Source: Castor canadensis (lineage: Eukaryota; Chordata; Mammalia; Rodentia; Castoridae). Taken from it: DNA of 64,000 nt. The notes below the pieces were generated by a model. That model did no database searches, was not told the origin of the DNA, and saw only the letters and a list, made by a program, of their open reading frames with translations. Below are positions 11,746 through 23,500 of this stretch, in pieces. The stretch is taken from the NCBI RefSeq assembly GCF_047511655.1, contig NC_133389.1, forward strand, positions 26,108,501 to 26,172,500. The letters run 5' to 3'. The position numbers and the translations under genes are program-made. Numbering within the stretch: position 1 is the stretch's first letter; each line of letters begins with the position of its first letter.

Positions 11746-12898
11746 AGAACTGGAAAACTCAGCAACTCAAATAAAAAAGCTCACTTGAAAGCCTCACTAA
11801 AAGAATCAATCTGAAGATAGAATATCAGGGAATGAAGATGTACCATTCATATAAAACTATACCACTCATATAAAGATCAAGAAATAATCTACAAGAAGTA
11901 AGATTGAATATAGTAATAAGAAAGTATGAATAGAACATGCAAGACCTCTGAAACACCATTAAAAGACCAAACCTACAAATCATGGGCACAGAAAGAAAGA
12001 GAAGAGGTCCAAGCTAAAGACATACAAAACATATTCAATCAAATAATAGCAGAAAATTTCCCAAATCTTGAGAGACAGTCATCCAGGTGTAGGAGCCCTT
12101 TAGAAAACCAACTAGGCAAGACCAGGAAAGAACGTGTGTATGTTATATTACAGTTAGTACATTATGTATACACACAATGAAAGAATATTTAAAGTTTCAA
12201 GAGAGTCTAACCATCAGAATAATAGCAGATTTCTCAACAGACACTCTAAAAGCAAGGATGGCCTAGAATGATATATTTCAAGCCATTAAAGAAAAGAACT
12301 GCCAACCTAGATTACTGTACTCAGAAAAGCTATCCTTCATATGTGAAGAAGAAATAAAAAAATTTCCATGATTACAAAAAAAAAACCCAAAAAATTAAAA
12401 GAGGTCATGACCACTAAGCCAGCACTATAGAAGGTACTTAAAGGAATCCTATACACAAAAGTAGAAGATAAATGTAGTCATGAAATTATGGGAAAGAATA
12501 AACTACACTAGATCAATAGATAAATGAATGAAGATTAGGAAAGAATCAAACATTACAAAAACAACAAAATGGTAGGAATTACTACATATCTTTCAATAAT
12601 AAATCTGAATGATAAAGGTCTCAATTCTCCAATTAAAAGAGACAGACTGGCAGGTTGGATTAAAAAACAAGACCCAGCAATTTGTTTACTATGAGAAATG
12701 TACCTCACTGGCAAAGACAAACACAGGTTTAAAGTGAAAGAGTAGAAAAAGATGTTCCAAGCAAATGGAGCCAGAAAGCAAACAGGAGTGGCTATACTCA
12801 TAGTTGGTAAAGAAGACTTCAAACTAAAATTAGTCAGAAGACTCAAAGAAGATCACTTCATACTGATAAAAGGAACAATCCATCAAGAGAATGCAACA

Positions 12899-12984
12899 GG
12901 GCTGGCAGGGTGGCCTAAGTGGTAGAGCACCTGCCTAGCAAGCATGAGGCCCTGAGTTCAAACCCCAATATCACACACAAAAAA
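12899..12984 (+). mobile_element. tRNA/ID-like SINE nested in L1
   Basis: 'ggctggcagggtggcctaagtggtagagcacctgcctagcaagc...gttcaaacccc' lies within the L1 endonuclease region. Imperfect duplicate flanks (agagaatgcaaca / agagaacacaaca) mark the insertion. Confidence 0.85.
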
Positions 12985-13642
12985 AGAGAGAACACAACAA
13001 TCATAAATATATATGCACTGAATGTCAGCACAACCAATTTTATAAAACAAACACTACTGAACATAAAAGGACATATAGACCCCAACAAAATAATTGTGGG
13101 TGATTTCAGTACCCTACTCTCACCAATATATTGTTCTTCCATATCAAAAACAATCAACAAAGAAACTTTAGAATTAAAGCACACTATGGATCAAATGGAC
13201 TTAACAGATATCTACAGAACATTCCATCCAAGAGCTGCAGAATATACATACTTCTCAGCAGCCATGGTATTTTCTTCAAAATAGATCTTGTTTTAAAACA
13301 TACACAAGTCTTAACAAATATGAGAAAACTGAAATAACGTCCTCTTGTTTGTCAGATCACAATGGAATAAAAGTAGAAATCAATACCGAAAGACACTATA
13401 GAGGACATTCAAACACATGGAGTCTAAACAATACTCTGTGGAGTGATCAGTGAGTTGTTGAAGAAAGAAGGAGGGAAATCAAAAAATTCCTAGAATCAAA
13501 TGAAAATGAAAACACAACTCACCAGAGATATCAAATAAATAACCTAATAATGGACTTCAAATCAGTAGGTAGAAAGAAATAATAAAGATCACTGAAACCA
13601 CCATAAGAAAGGAACTAAGGTAGAATGAAGAAAATTAGAGGA

Positions 13643-14030
13643 GATAAGCCAAGTGGGGTTATAATACATATATACATGGAAATATCACAAGGAAACTCTC
13701 TGTGCAGCTACCTTTATCTCAAACAAGCTAAAATGTCATTTTTAATTTTTTTCTCTTTTCTGCTACAAAATTGGAGAACAAGAGGGGAGAACAGGTCCTG
13801 CATGGGGGGGGGGTACAATTGGGAGGGGATAGGAGGGTGAATACATTGCAAAAATTGCATACACATATATGTAAATGCAAAAATTATACCTGTTGAAACC
13901 ATTCCAGGAATCAGGAGAGAAGTGGAAGGGTGAATTCAAGTATGAAATATTTGATACATTGTAAGAACCTTTGTAAATGCCACAATGTACCCCACCCACC
14001 ACAACAATAAAGGAGAAAAAAATTAAAAGG
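13643..14030 (+). mobile_element. 5'-truncated younger L1 3' UTR nested in older L1
   Basis: L1 ORF2 sequence stops near 13,640 and resumes near 14,035 ('agaaataataaagatcagggcacaaat'). The intervening 390 bp is an L1 3' UTR: a G10 run at 13804-13813, 'acctgttgaaaccattccagga', 'tttgatacattgtaagaacctttgtaaatgccacaatgtacccc', then an AATAAA-containing A-rich end. Possible short target repeat 'agccaa' on both sides. Confidence 0.75.
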
Positions 14031-16913
14031 TGAAGCCAAAAAATAGAAATAATAAAGATCAGGGCACAAATTAATGAAATGGAGACTAAAAAACAATACA
14101 AAGAATTAAAGAAATAAAAAGTTCATTCTTTAAAAAAAAAAAGACTGAAAATCCCCTAACTAAACTAACCTGAATAGAGAAGACCCAAATTAATAAAATT
14201 AGAGATGAAAAGGGGATTATCACAACCAATATAAATGAAATACAGAAGATCGTTAGAGAATACTTCAAAAACTTACATTCTAATAAAATAAAAAATGTTG
14301 AAGAAATGGGTGAATTTCTAGACACATATGACCTATCTAAATTGACCAAAGAGAATATAAAACACTTAAGTATATTTATAATGTGCAGTGAGATTGAAGC
14401 AGTAATAAAGAATTTCCAACAAAGAAAAGTCAGGGCCAGATGGATTCACTGCAGAATTCTACCAGACCTTTAAGAAGAACTAACAGCAATAATCCTGAAA
14501 CTATTCCATAAAATAGAAAGGGAGGGAATGCTACCAAACTCATTCTATAAAGCCAGTATTACCCTAATACCAAAACTGGACAAGGACACAACAACAACAA
14601 AAAATTACAAACCAATTTCCTTGATAACATGGATATAAAAATGCCCAATAAAATATTTACAAACCAAATTCAACAACACATTTCAAAGATCATACACCAT
14701 GATCAAAATGGTCTGATTTCAGGAATGCAAGGATGGTTCAACACATACAAATCAGTAAACATAATACAGCACCTACAATGAATAAAGGACAAAAATCACA
14801 TGATCATCTCAGATGCAGAAAAAGCTTTAGATAAAATCCAGTATTCCTTCATAATAAAAGCTCTGGACAAATTGGAAATAGAAGGAATGTGCCTCAACAT
14901 AATAATGGCTACATATGACAAAACTATAGCCAACACTACATTGAATGAGGAAAAATGAAAGGATTTCCACTAAAGACAAGAATGAGCAAAGGTGTACATT
15001 CTCTTCCCTCTTATTCAATATAGTGCTTGAATTCCTATCCAGAGCCATAAGGCAAGAGAAAAACATAAAAGAGGTACAAATAGGAAAGGACAAAGTCAAC
15101 TTATCCTTATTTGCAGATGATATGATCCTGTATTTAAAAGACCATAAAAGTCCACTAAAAAAAAAACAAATAAACTTGAGTCCAATAAGCACTTTTGGCA
15201 AAGTAGCAGTATAAAAAATCAACCTTAAAAATGGCTTTTCTATATACCAATATTGAATAGGCTGAGAAAGAAATCAGGAAAACAATCCCATTCACAATAG
15301 CCTAAAAAAAAATACATACCTAGGAATAAACCAGACTAAGCAAGTGAAAGACCTCTATAATGAAAACTCAAATGTGGAAGAAAGACATGAAAGAAGACAC
15401 TAGAAGATGGAAAGACCTCCCACGTTCATGGATCAGCAGAAATAATATTATAAAAATGGCTATAGCACCAAAAGCAATATACAGATTAAATGCATCAAAA
15501 TTCCAATGTCATTATTTAAAGACATAGAAGAATCAATCCTGAAATTCATTTGGAAACATAGAAAACCCTGAACAGCCAAAGCAATTCCGAGCAAAAAGAG
15601 CAATGCTGGAGGTATCACAACATCTGACTTCCAATTATATTATAACAAAGTGAGCATGGTATTGGCACAAAAACAGACAGGTAGATCAGCTGAATAGAAT
15701 GGAAGATCCAGAAATAAAACCACACAGCTACAGCCATGTAACATTTGACAAAAGATGTCAAAAACTTACATTGGAGAAAAGACAGTCTCTTCAACAAATG
15801 ATGTTGAGAAAACTGGATATCCACAGGTAGAAGAGGGAAACTAGCCCTAGCTCTCACCCTGTACAAGAATCAATTCCAAATGGATCAAATATCTTAGTGT
15901 AAGGCCAGAAACTTTGAAACTGCCAGAGGAAAATACAGGAAAACCCTTGAACATACAGGTATAAGTAATGCTTTTCCAACGAGAAAATAAGAAAAAATGC
16001 TCAGAAAATAAGAATGAGAATTAAAAAATTGAATTGCATCAAATTAAAAGCCTTCTGTACAATAAAGGAAACAATTATCAGAATCAAAAGAAAACATATA
16101 GAATGAGAAAGAATCCTTGCCAGTTACTCATCAGATAAAGGATTAATATCCAAAATGTATAAAGACCTCAAAAAATTAAATACCAAAAGAAAAAAAAGTG
16201 GGTAAATTAATTGAAGAAACAGTTCTCAAAAGAAGTACAAATGACTAATAAATACATGAAGAAATGCTCAAAACCCTTAGCCATAAAGGAAATGCAGATC
16301 AAAACTACACTGAGATTCTGTCTCATCTGAGACAGAATGGCTATCATCAAGAAAACAAAAACGACAAGTACATACTGGTGAGGTTGTGGGGGAGAGGAAC
16401 CCTTACACACTGAGAATGTAAATTAGTGCAGCCACTATTGAAATAAGTATGGAGGGTGCACAAAAAACTAAGGCTAGACTGCTGTATGATCCTGCTATGC
16501 CACTCGAGTATAAATCTAGAGTGTCAATCAACACACAAGATAGATATTGCACACGCATGCTTACAGTAGCACTATTCACAATAGTCAAACTATGGAATCA
16601 GCCTAGGTACCCAACAGCTGATGAATCGATAAAGAAAATGTGGTATGTATACACAACGGAGTATCATTCAGTCATAAAGAATGAAATTATGTCATTGGCA
16701 GAAAAATGGATGGAACTGTAGGTCATCATGTTGAACAAGATAAGGCAAGCTTAAAAACACAAATATCATATGCTTTCACTCATATGCAGGATCTAGATCT
16801 AAAAAATAATATTAATGCATGATTGTAAAAAGGGGACCATTTGGTGGGGAGGAGCCAGCAGAAGAGAGGGCAAGAAAAGAGAGGCTGATGGGAAGTGAAT
16901 GTTACCAAAGCAC

Positions 16914-16915
<2 letters not shown>

Positions 16916-16963
<48 letters not shown>
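16916..16963 (+). repeat. (TG)24 microsatellite
   Basis: An uninterrupted TG dinucleotide tract of 48 bp inside the L1 3' UTR. Confidence 0.97.
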
Positions 16964-16966
<3 letters not shown>

Positions 16967-17191
16967 ACAGCATAATAAAACCCACTAAACACTCTTTAAA
17001 AGAGAAGGGAGTTACAAAAAGAACAATAGAGGGGGTGAATTTGATCAAAGTACATTTTATGCACATATGGAAATAGCATAATAAAAATAATGAGCAACAA
17101 AAAAAAAGAAGTCTGTTGAGCAAAACCTGGACTGTAAGTAAAACAAGTATTAGCCAGAGGCATGGCTTCAGAAAAAAGTAAAACAACAAGC

Positions 17192-17313
17192 TGGGTAGGT
17201 GAGACACACCTGTAATCCCAGCACTCAGGAAGCTGATATAAGAGAATCAAAAATTAGAGGCCAGCTGGAATATACAGTGAGACCCTGTCTCAAACAAACA
17301 AACAAACAGAAAC
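17192..17313 (+). mobile_element. B1-like (7SL-derived) SINE
   Basis: 'gctgggtaggtgagacacacctgtaatcccagcactcaggaagctga...gtgagaccctgtctcaaacaaac'. It stands as a monomer without the ID-like right part. Confidence 0.8.
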
Positions 17314-17409
17314 AAAAAGCAAGGTGCCTGTCTCATGGCATCAGAGTCTTCTAGCCAGTCAACAGGTCAGCACAGGTTTGGCCAGGTGCTACTTTGTCCA
17401 GAGCCTCTA

Positions 17410-17522
17410 TTTTGAGACAGGATCTCACTGTGTTGCCCAGGCTGGCCTCGAACCCCTGGTCTCAAGTGATCTTGTCTCAGCCTCCTAAGTAGCTGCAACA
17501 ACAGGTTTTGTGCCACCAACCC
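17410..17522 (-). mobile_element. B1-like SINE
   Basis: The plus strand shows reverse B1: 'tttgagacaggatctcactgtgttgcccaggctggcctcgaa...cagcctcctaagtagctg'. Confidence 0.8.
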
Positions 17523-19151
17523 CAGCTCTTGCCAGGAATTTTCACAAGTGGTTTAGTTCAGCTTGTTTTCTTGGTGCCAGGACTCTGGGGACCCAAGTTT
17601 TGCCCCTGGCACTTATTACTGTTACGCTCTGCAGACCTGGCTTCTCCAGGACGCCTTACTGTGGATGGCTCAGTCCAAGATGCACTTTAAGAACAAGAGT
17701 CTGTGGCCGAACTACATTGAACTCAGTTCCATTCTGTTCTGGAGCCTTCCCTCTGGCCTTTGCTTCTAGAAGGGTTCAAGTACAAAACAGCCTAACTGCC
17801 TGAGGGTATCTGGACACATTCTGTGGGAATGTTAGAAAATATTTAACAGTTGGATAAGCACATGCTCTTATCAATCAGAGTGAATACCGGACATCATGAT
17901 GGTCTAACCAGTGTAAACAGTTTCTTGTCAGCCCTAAGGTCATCTAGTCTGGTGTAGCACAATGACATAGGGCCTTCCCACATGCTATCCACCCTGCCTA
18001 GAATGCTTTCTCTCTCCTCCACCAAACTAAATGCCTACTGGCTCACTCAGGTGAGGTGAATCCAATCAACTGATGTCACAGGATGCCATGACAACACTAA
18101 TTTTCTGTGCAGGCCTAATTGCCCTTGGTGTTATGCATATAAATATATGCATAAGAGGATTTATCCTCTTGTTTATAGGTACAGTATGCACACTTTCCAA
18201 TGACTTCTTTTCTCTGTCTCACTAGGCCAGCCTGTCTTCACCACCAGCATTCTAAGTTATAGCAGTAAGATTCTATTATATCTAAAACCAATGGGTTATC
18301 ACTCAAGGAAAGTATGGAACTCTCTGAGCTGTGGCCGTAAGGTAGAGCAGATCTTTGGACAAAGCACAGCAGAAGTTATACATAAAAATAGAACAGCTCT
18401 CTTGAGAATCATCATTAGGAGGGTGGACCTGTCAGGGGTCTTGGTTACAAGCAACAGAATCCACCTCTAGATAGAAAGACTAGAAAATGGGCAAGGAGGA
18501 TAAGGGAGGTGGAGCAGTTGGAACCACAGTCAAAAGGCCAGTACTATGCTACAAGGAGGGTAGGTCAGGATATCGCTGTTGATCTGGGCCCAGATATGTC
18601 ATTTGCCACTGCTGCCATGATCAGCGCCTTATTGCCAGAATGGGTCCTCGGCCCTCACCTACTTCCTTGTGCCACTCCGTCCAGGTTCAGAGACCTTAAG
18701 GGAGCGAGCATCCAATTCGCCCATTTAGCCTATGCCATGCCCTGGCTTCAGGGAACATCTGCACCCTTTTCAGATTTTATAATGGTTGGAAGATGGGGAC
18801 AAAACAGAAATGTATCCCCCAAAATAGGAAGGACAGCCAAAACTGACCAAGAAGGTATTTGCCAAAAAAAAAAAAAGTCAAACCCAAATCTGATTAAGCC
18901 TCTAGATCACAGGAAATAGAGAAAACAGAAGGACATTTTCTACATCACCATGTTGCACTAAGGGGATGTAATCAAGAAAGTCCAGATTGGGGGACCCTAC
19001 ACAATAATTCTTTAACAAGGACATTTCCAAATTTCCAAAAAAGGAAAAATTAGATGTAGAGATAAGCTACAGATTAAAGCTGTCTTAAAATATGTCAAGT
19101 GACTATAATATAGGAATCTAGTTTGAATACTGACTCGAACATTTTTTTTTA
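17523..19151. other. Intergenic sequence with L2-like patch
   Basis: About 17,950-18,070 ('gggccttcccacatgctatccaccctgcctagaatgctttctctctcc') matches the L2 3' region. The open frame of 136 codons at 18,509-18,919 has no recognisable domain and ends in a low-complexity lysine run from an A tract. I do not call it a gene. Confidence 0.45.
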
Positions 19152-19262
19152 ATCATGAGTTAATCCCAGCACTTGGGAGGTTGAGGCAGGAGGATCTTGA
19201 GTTCTGGGCCAACCTGGGCTACATAACACAAGTGTCTCAAAAAACCAAGCAAACAAAATAAA
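19152..19262 (+). mobile_element. B1-like SINE (5' part missing)
   Basis: 'aatcccagcacttgggaggttgaggcaggaggatcttgagttctgggccaacctgggctacataaca...gtctcaaaaaacc', lacking the first box. Confidence 0.8.
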
Positions 19263-20144
19263 AACAAAAACAACGTGAGTTAGGGCTATTTGAACTCTGG
19301 ATATTGAGGATATTAAGGAATTATTTTAAGTTTTTAAGTGTGAAAGGCCTTCAAAATTAACATGTGTATCTTTGGGGTTTCCCAAAGCCACTTTCAGGCT
19401 CAGTGATTCACTAGTATAAGTCATATCTCAGCAAAGCTGCTATGTTCAAAGCTGCTACAGTTTAATTACAGTGAAAAGACACATATTAATATCAGCAATG
19501 GAAAGGGACCACAAGGCAGAGTCCAGGTAAGACCTGGCACAAGCTTTGCCAATGGAGTTGTAAGAAGAGTGCTTACTTCCATGTGTGACAATATAGGGCA
19601 CTGTCACCTAGGCAAACTCACCCAAGCTTTGAGATCTGGAATGTGGGAGCTGAACACAGGCATGGATGACCTCCTTGTGAGGCTGGCCTCCAGTCTCTAG
19701 CTCCTCCAGAGGTTAAGCTGAGACCATGGCTCCCAAGGTTCCAGCATAAGTGATATCACTGGCATAAACCATCTAGCATGGCCCAATGCCCATGTATAAA
19801 GAAACACCATTATCAAAAGGATAGTCCAAGAGCAAGCAGGTGTCTCCTAGGAGATGGACAAGGGCCAAACTTCTTTGGAATGTGCAAGATTTGGACCACC
19901 CTGACCTGCTGACTTAATCCTCTATTGCAAAACATGCTCCTGCAAATCAGAATCTACTTTCCCTCTCGGGAAAGAGAGAGCCAGGGATGAACATCAGAGG
20001 GAATTCTGGGAGGCAACCACATTGGTATGTTGATCTGGATGCGTGCAGTCAGTTCATAGATGTTTAACTGATTTGCTTCTGTGCGTTTTCTGTATTTATG
20101 CAAAACTACAATAAAAACTCTTTGAATGGAAGCTTTGTCTTTTA
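19263..20144. other. Intergenic sequence, nothing recognised
   Basis: No gene, RNA or repeat could be named. Confidence 0.4.
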
Positions 20145-20335
20145 GAGAAGTATTTTGCAACCTCAGCAATATTGATACTTAGGACTTGATAATTTTTTGC
20201 TGCAAGGGGCTGTCCTGAGCATTATAGGATGTTTAGCAGTATCCCTGGTCTCTAGTCATTAGATGCCAGTAGCAACCTCCCCCTCCCACTTGGAGGACAG
20301 AGCCCCTAGCTGAGAGCCACTGTTTCAGACACACA
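20145..20335 (+). repeat. Ancient hAT/MER-type DNA transposon remnant
   Basis: 'cctcagcaatattgatacttaggacttgataattttttgctgcaaggggctgtcctgagcattataggatgtttagcagtatccctggtctct' is a widespread mammalian pattern. A second copy of the same family lies at about 40,730-40,945. The exact family name is not certain. Confidence 0.55.
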
Positions 20336-20399
20336 CATTGGAAAACTTATCATTAAAATGACATTTCAAAATTTTGCCTCAACACAATCCTGATTTAGG

Positions 20400-20545
20400 G
20401 AGGACCTGGGATCACAAACAAAACACGATTGTTCACCAGTTGTTAATCATTAGAACTTGGTGATGGGTACATGAGAATTTATTAGACTATTCTCTGTGCT
20501 TTTTATGGATTTGAAATTTTCCATAGTAAACAAGTTTTCAACAAC
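20400..20545 (+). repeat. Old L1 3' end fragment
   Basis: 'ggtgatgggtacatgagaatttattagactattctctgtgctttttatgga...gaaattttccatagtaaa' is the standard L1M 3' terminal pattern. Confidence 0.65.
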
Positions 20546-21468
20546 AGATTATGTTTATAATGTTATTAAAGGGGCAAATCAGTAGAACGATGTGTTTAAT
20601 GTGCAGATATAAAAACACTAGAAGGCAAGAGGACATGGCATTTGCACATAGATAATAGTATTATGGTGGGATTATGGGTAATTTGTTTTATTTTTCCATG
20701 TACTGCTGTACTTTTCAATTTTTAACACTATGAAATATATTGAAAATTAGCTAAAAAAAGCAAGAAATTCAAATTTTAACTTGACAATTATAGTATAGAG
20801 GCTTGGGGGTAGGGAGGAAGTAGCTAACTCTGGCCAGAAAACCAATCTGGGCTGAAAGTAGGATGAATAAACAGTTCTGTTGGTGAACAGAAGAGACCCA
20901 GTTGGACATGCCCAGTTGAGAGAATTACACACACCTGCAGAACCAGAGGGACAAGAGGACGTTACTTTTAGCAAACTCCAAAGTATTTATCAGGGCTGAA
21001 AGAAGTGTCATACCTGGGAACATGCAAGTCACAGAATATTTTGTAAGGTAAGGCTGAAGGTAAGTGGGTGTCAGATTGGGGAGGATATTTTATTCTTGAT
21101 TCTTCTTACTGTGTCAGCTCCTTTGCCGAAAGTCCTCATAGGGTTTTCCATCATACTAAGAACGAATTTGTTGCTCCTACCATGGACGTCCAAGGCCCAA
21201 TTCTCTGGACCTGACTTGCTGTCCTGACACCATTGGTTCACTCCAACCATACTATCCTCTTGGCTGTTCCTGGAACTGACCAAGCACTCATGCCCTGTGG
21301 CTCGTGTGGTTCTCAACCAGGGGCTCTGTCCTCCCAGGGACACTTTGGTCTTTAAGTTCTCTTGGTCTTTAAGTCCACCCCCAGGACTCACATGGCTTTC
21401 CTCCTTACCTCCCTCTGATCAAAGGATACCTCATCAGAGAGGTCTCCCTTGACCACCCTGTCTCAAAG
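20546..21468. other. Intergenic sequence, nothing recognised
   Basis: The minus-strand open frame at 21,071-21,391 (106 codons) has no domain resemblance. Confidence 0.4.
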
Positions 21469-21480
21469 AAGCCACCATCA

Positions 21481-21693
21481 GCCAGGCGCTGGTGGCTCAC
21501 ACCTATAATCCTAGCTCCTCGGGAGGCTGATATTGGGAAGATCAAGATTCAAAGCCAGCCCAGGCAAGTATTTGTGAGATCACTTCTCCAAAATAACCAA
21601 AGTAAAATGGACTAGGGTGTGGCTCAAGAGGTACAGCACCTGCTTTGCAAGTGTGAAGCCCTGAGTTCAAACCCCAGTCCCATAAAAAAAGAA
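21481..21693 (+). mobile_element. Dimeric SINE: B1-like + ID-like
   Basis: A B1-like unit ('gccaggcgctggtggctcacacctataatcctagctcc') is followed by an ID-like unit ('gtggctcaagaggtacagcacctgctttgcaagtgtgaagccctgagttcaaacccc'). A 12-bp duplication with one mismatch (aagccaccatca at 21469-21480, aagtcaccatca at 21694-21705) brackets the dimer, so it transposed as a unit. Confidence 0.85.
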
Positions 21694-21739
21694 AAGTCAC
21701 CATCATTCTGTATCTTCTCACACTGCTTTTTCACAGCAC

Positions 21740-21890
21740 TTACCATCATCCCACAGAAGCATGTGTTTGTGTTTATCATCTCCACCTGCCCCCCTTCCTC
21801 AGTACCCTCCCTCCACTAGAATGAGGGCAGGATTTGCTTCTTCACTGCTCTTTCTTTGTGCCTGGAAGAAACTCTGGCATATGTTAAGAA
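21740..21890 (+). repeat. L2-like 3' fragment
   Basis: 'tagaatgagggcaggatttgcttcttcactgctctttctttgtgcctgg' follows the L2 terminal pattern. Confidence 0.5.
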
Positions 21891-21924
21891 ACAAATATAT
21901 ATTTCTTAATGGAATATATCTTGG

Positions 21925-22050
21925 GAGGTTCAGGAGTTAAAATCATGGATTTGGAGATATCAAGGGCTAGACTCCAATCCCAGGTCTGGACTTTACAAGC
22001 CCCGTGGCCCCAGGCAATGTATGTAACCTCTCTGCATCTTTTACCCATCC
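21925..22050 (+). repeat. MIR-like SINE
   Basis: 'gttaaaatcatggatttggag...cagactccaatcccaggtctggactttac...aatgtatgtaacctctctgcatctt' tracks MIR from head to tail. Confidence 0.6.
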
Positions 22051-22289
22051 ATAAAAGGAGGCTAACCTTTTCTGAAAGACGTCGTTTTTGCAGGCTTAAG
22101 TGGGACAGCAGTGAAGTCCTTAGCACAGTGCCCATTGGATTGTAAGCGGGAATACACTAAAGGTCACACAAGTGAGGAAGCAGCTGGATTTGCAGTCCCA
22201 GTCCAATCCACAGGAATGTGAATAGTGCACACAGAGCCTGGAGCTGGGAACTAGGTAGTTGCCTACATTTAAACATTGTGTAGCAAATA

Positions 22290-23500
22290 GACAGAATTCA
22301 TAAGATATGTGGGACAGTCAAATTACTACATAAGACACTATAATGGTAGATTCTTAATATTATACATTTATTCAAACCCACAGGAAATAGACCAAAAGGA
22401 AATAATAATCATCAACCTGTATGCACCCAATGTCAATGCACCAATTTCATCAAACATACCCTGAAAGACCTAAAAGCATATATTAACTCCAACACAGTGG
22501 TTGTGGGAGACATTAACACCCCATTATCATCAATACATAGGTCATCCAAACAAAAAATCAATAAAGATATCCTGGATCTAAAATATACAATAGATCAAAT
22601 GGACCTAGTTGATGTCTACAGAACATTTCATCCAACTTCTACACAATATACATTCCTCTCAGCAGCCCATGGAACCTTCTCCAAAATAGATCATATCCTA
22701 GGGCACAAAGCAAGCCTCAGCAAATATAAGAAAACAGAAATTATACCATGCATACTATCTGATCACAGTGCAGTAAAACTAGAACTCAACAACAAAAGTA
22801 AAGACAAAAAACATGCAAACAGCTGGAAACTAAATAACTCATTACTTAATGAAGAATGGATCATCGATGCAATAAAAGAGGAAATTAAAAAGTTCCTGGA
22901 AGTCAATGAAAATGAAAACACAACCTACTGGAACCTATAGGACACAGCAAAGGCAGTCCTGAGAGAAAAGTTTACAGCCATGAGTGCATATATTAAAAAG
23001 GCTGAAAGATCCCAAATCAATGACCTAATGAGACATCTCAAACTCCTAGAAAAACAAGAACAAGCAAATCCCAAAACAAATAGAAGGAGAGAAATAATAA
23101 AAATAAGAGCTGAAATCATCGAAATAGAAACCAAAAAAACCATTCAAAGAATTAATGAAACAAAAAGTTGGTTCTTTGAAAAAATAAACAAGATCGATAA
23201 GACCCCTGGCAAACCTGACTAAAATGAGGAGAGAAAAAACCCAAATTAGTAGAATCAAACCCACAGAACATAGAATATCAAGAGTTAAGCTAATATAAAG
23301 TGTGGTTCCAACGATAATTGCATGTCCTTTTGGGTTCATCAATTATCACAAATGTGGCACTCCAGTGGGACAGAGTACTAGTGGGGGAGGCTATGCTTAT
23401 GTGGGCGTCAGTCGTCATATAGGAAATCTGTGTTTTCCTCTTAATTTTGCTATGAACGTAAAATAGATCTAAAAATAAAGACTTAAAAAGGATAGTATAA
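22290..23500 (+). mobile_element. Old L1 3' UTR, split by a younger L1 fragment
   Basis: The two halves (about 22290-22383 and 23267-23500) join into one recognisable L1 3' end. The left half ends '...attatacatttattcaaacccacag'. The right half resumes 'aacatagaatatcaagagttaagc' and runs to 'ttaattttgctatgaacgtaaaat...aaaaataaagact'. The interval between them is an inserted L1 ORF2 fragment. Confidence 0.7.
22384..23254 (+). mobile_element. L1 ORF2 endonuclease-region fragment, truncated at both ends
   Basis: This is 871 bp of relatively young L1 ORF2. Two open stretches (22497-22940 and 22980-23222) encode the apurinic-endonuclease-like domain with GDIN and SDHS catalytic blocks. The connecting region follows ('INKIDK' block). 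The reading stops only at an in-frame TAG near 22,938. It has neither the L1 5' end nor a 3' UTR or poly(A). A perfect 12-bp direct repeat, TCAAACCCACAG, flanks it (22372-22383 and 23255-23266). Confidence 0.85.

Larger units (their letters stand above)
11750..17106 (+). mobile_element. Long decayed L1 (LINE-1), near full ORF2 span, with nested insertions
   Basis: A plus-strand L1 can be followed through three parts. An ORF1/5'-like region runs to about 12.5 kb. ORF2 follows: an endonuclease-like stretch at about 12.6-13.5 kb ('GDFS', 'SDHNG'-type blocks), then reverse transcriptase. The RT includes an FADDM motif at 15110-15124 and downstream [17 protein letters not shown]-type residues upstream of it. 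The C-terminal 'QPRYPT..ESIKKMWYVYTTEYHS' region sits at about 16.6 kb. A 3' UTR with an A-rich end follows at about 17,100. Stops and frameshifts break it throughout, so it is dead. It contains a SINE at 12,899, a younger L1 tail at 13,643 and a (TG)n array. Confidence 0.85.

Noticed and set aside
14827-15222. 131-codon minus-strand frame
   Set aside because: Antisense shadow of the L1 reverse-transcriptase region.
16780-17207. Open frames through the (TG)n tract
   Set aside because: They exist only because a dinucleotide repeat has no stops in those frames.
18509-18919. 136-codon plus-strand open frame
   Set aside because: No recognisable domain, no splice or polyadenylation context, ends in a lysine run from an A tract; probably chance.
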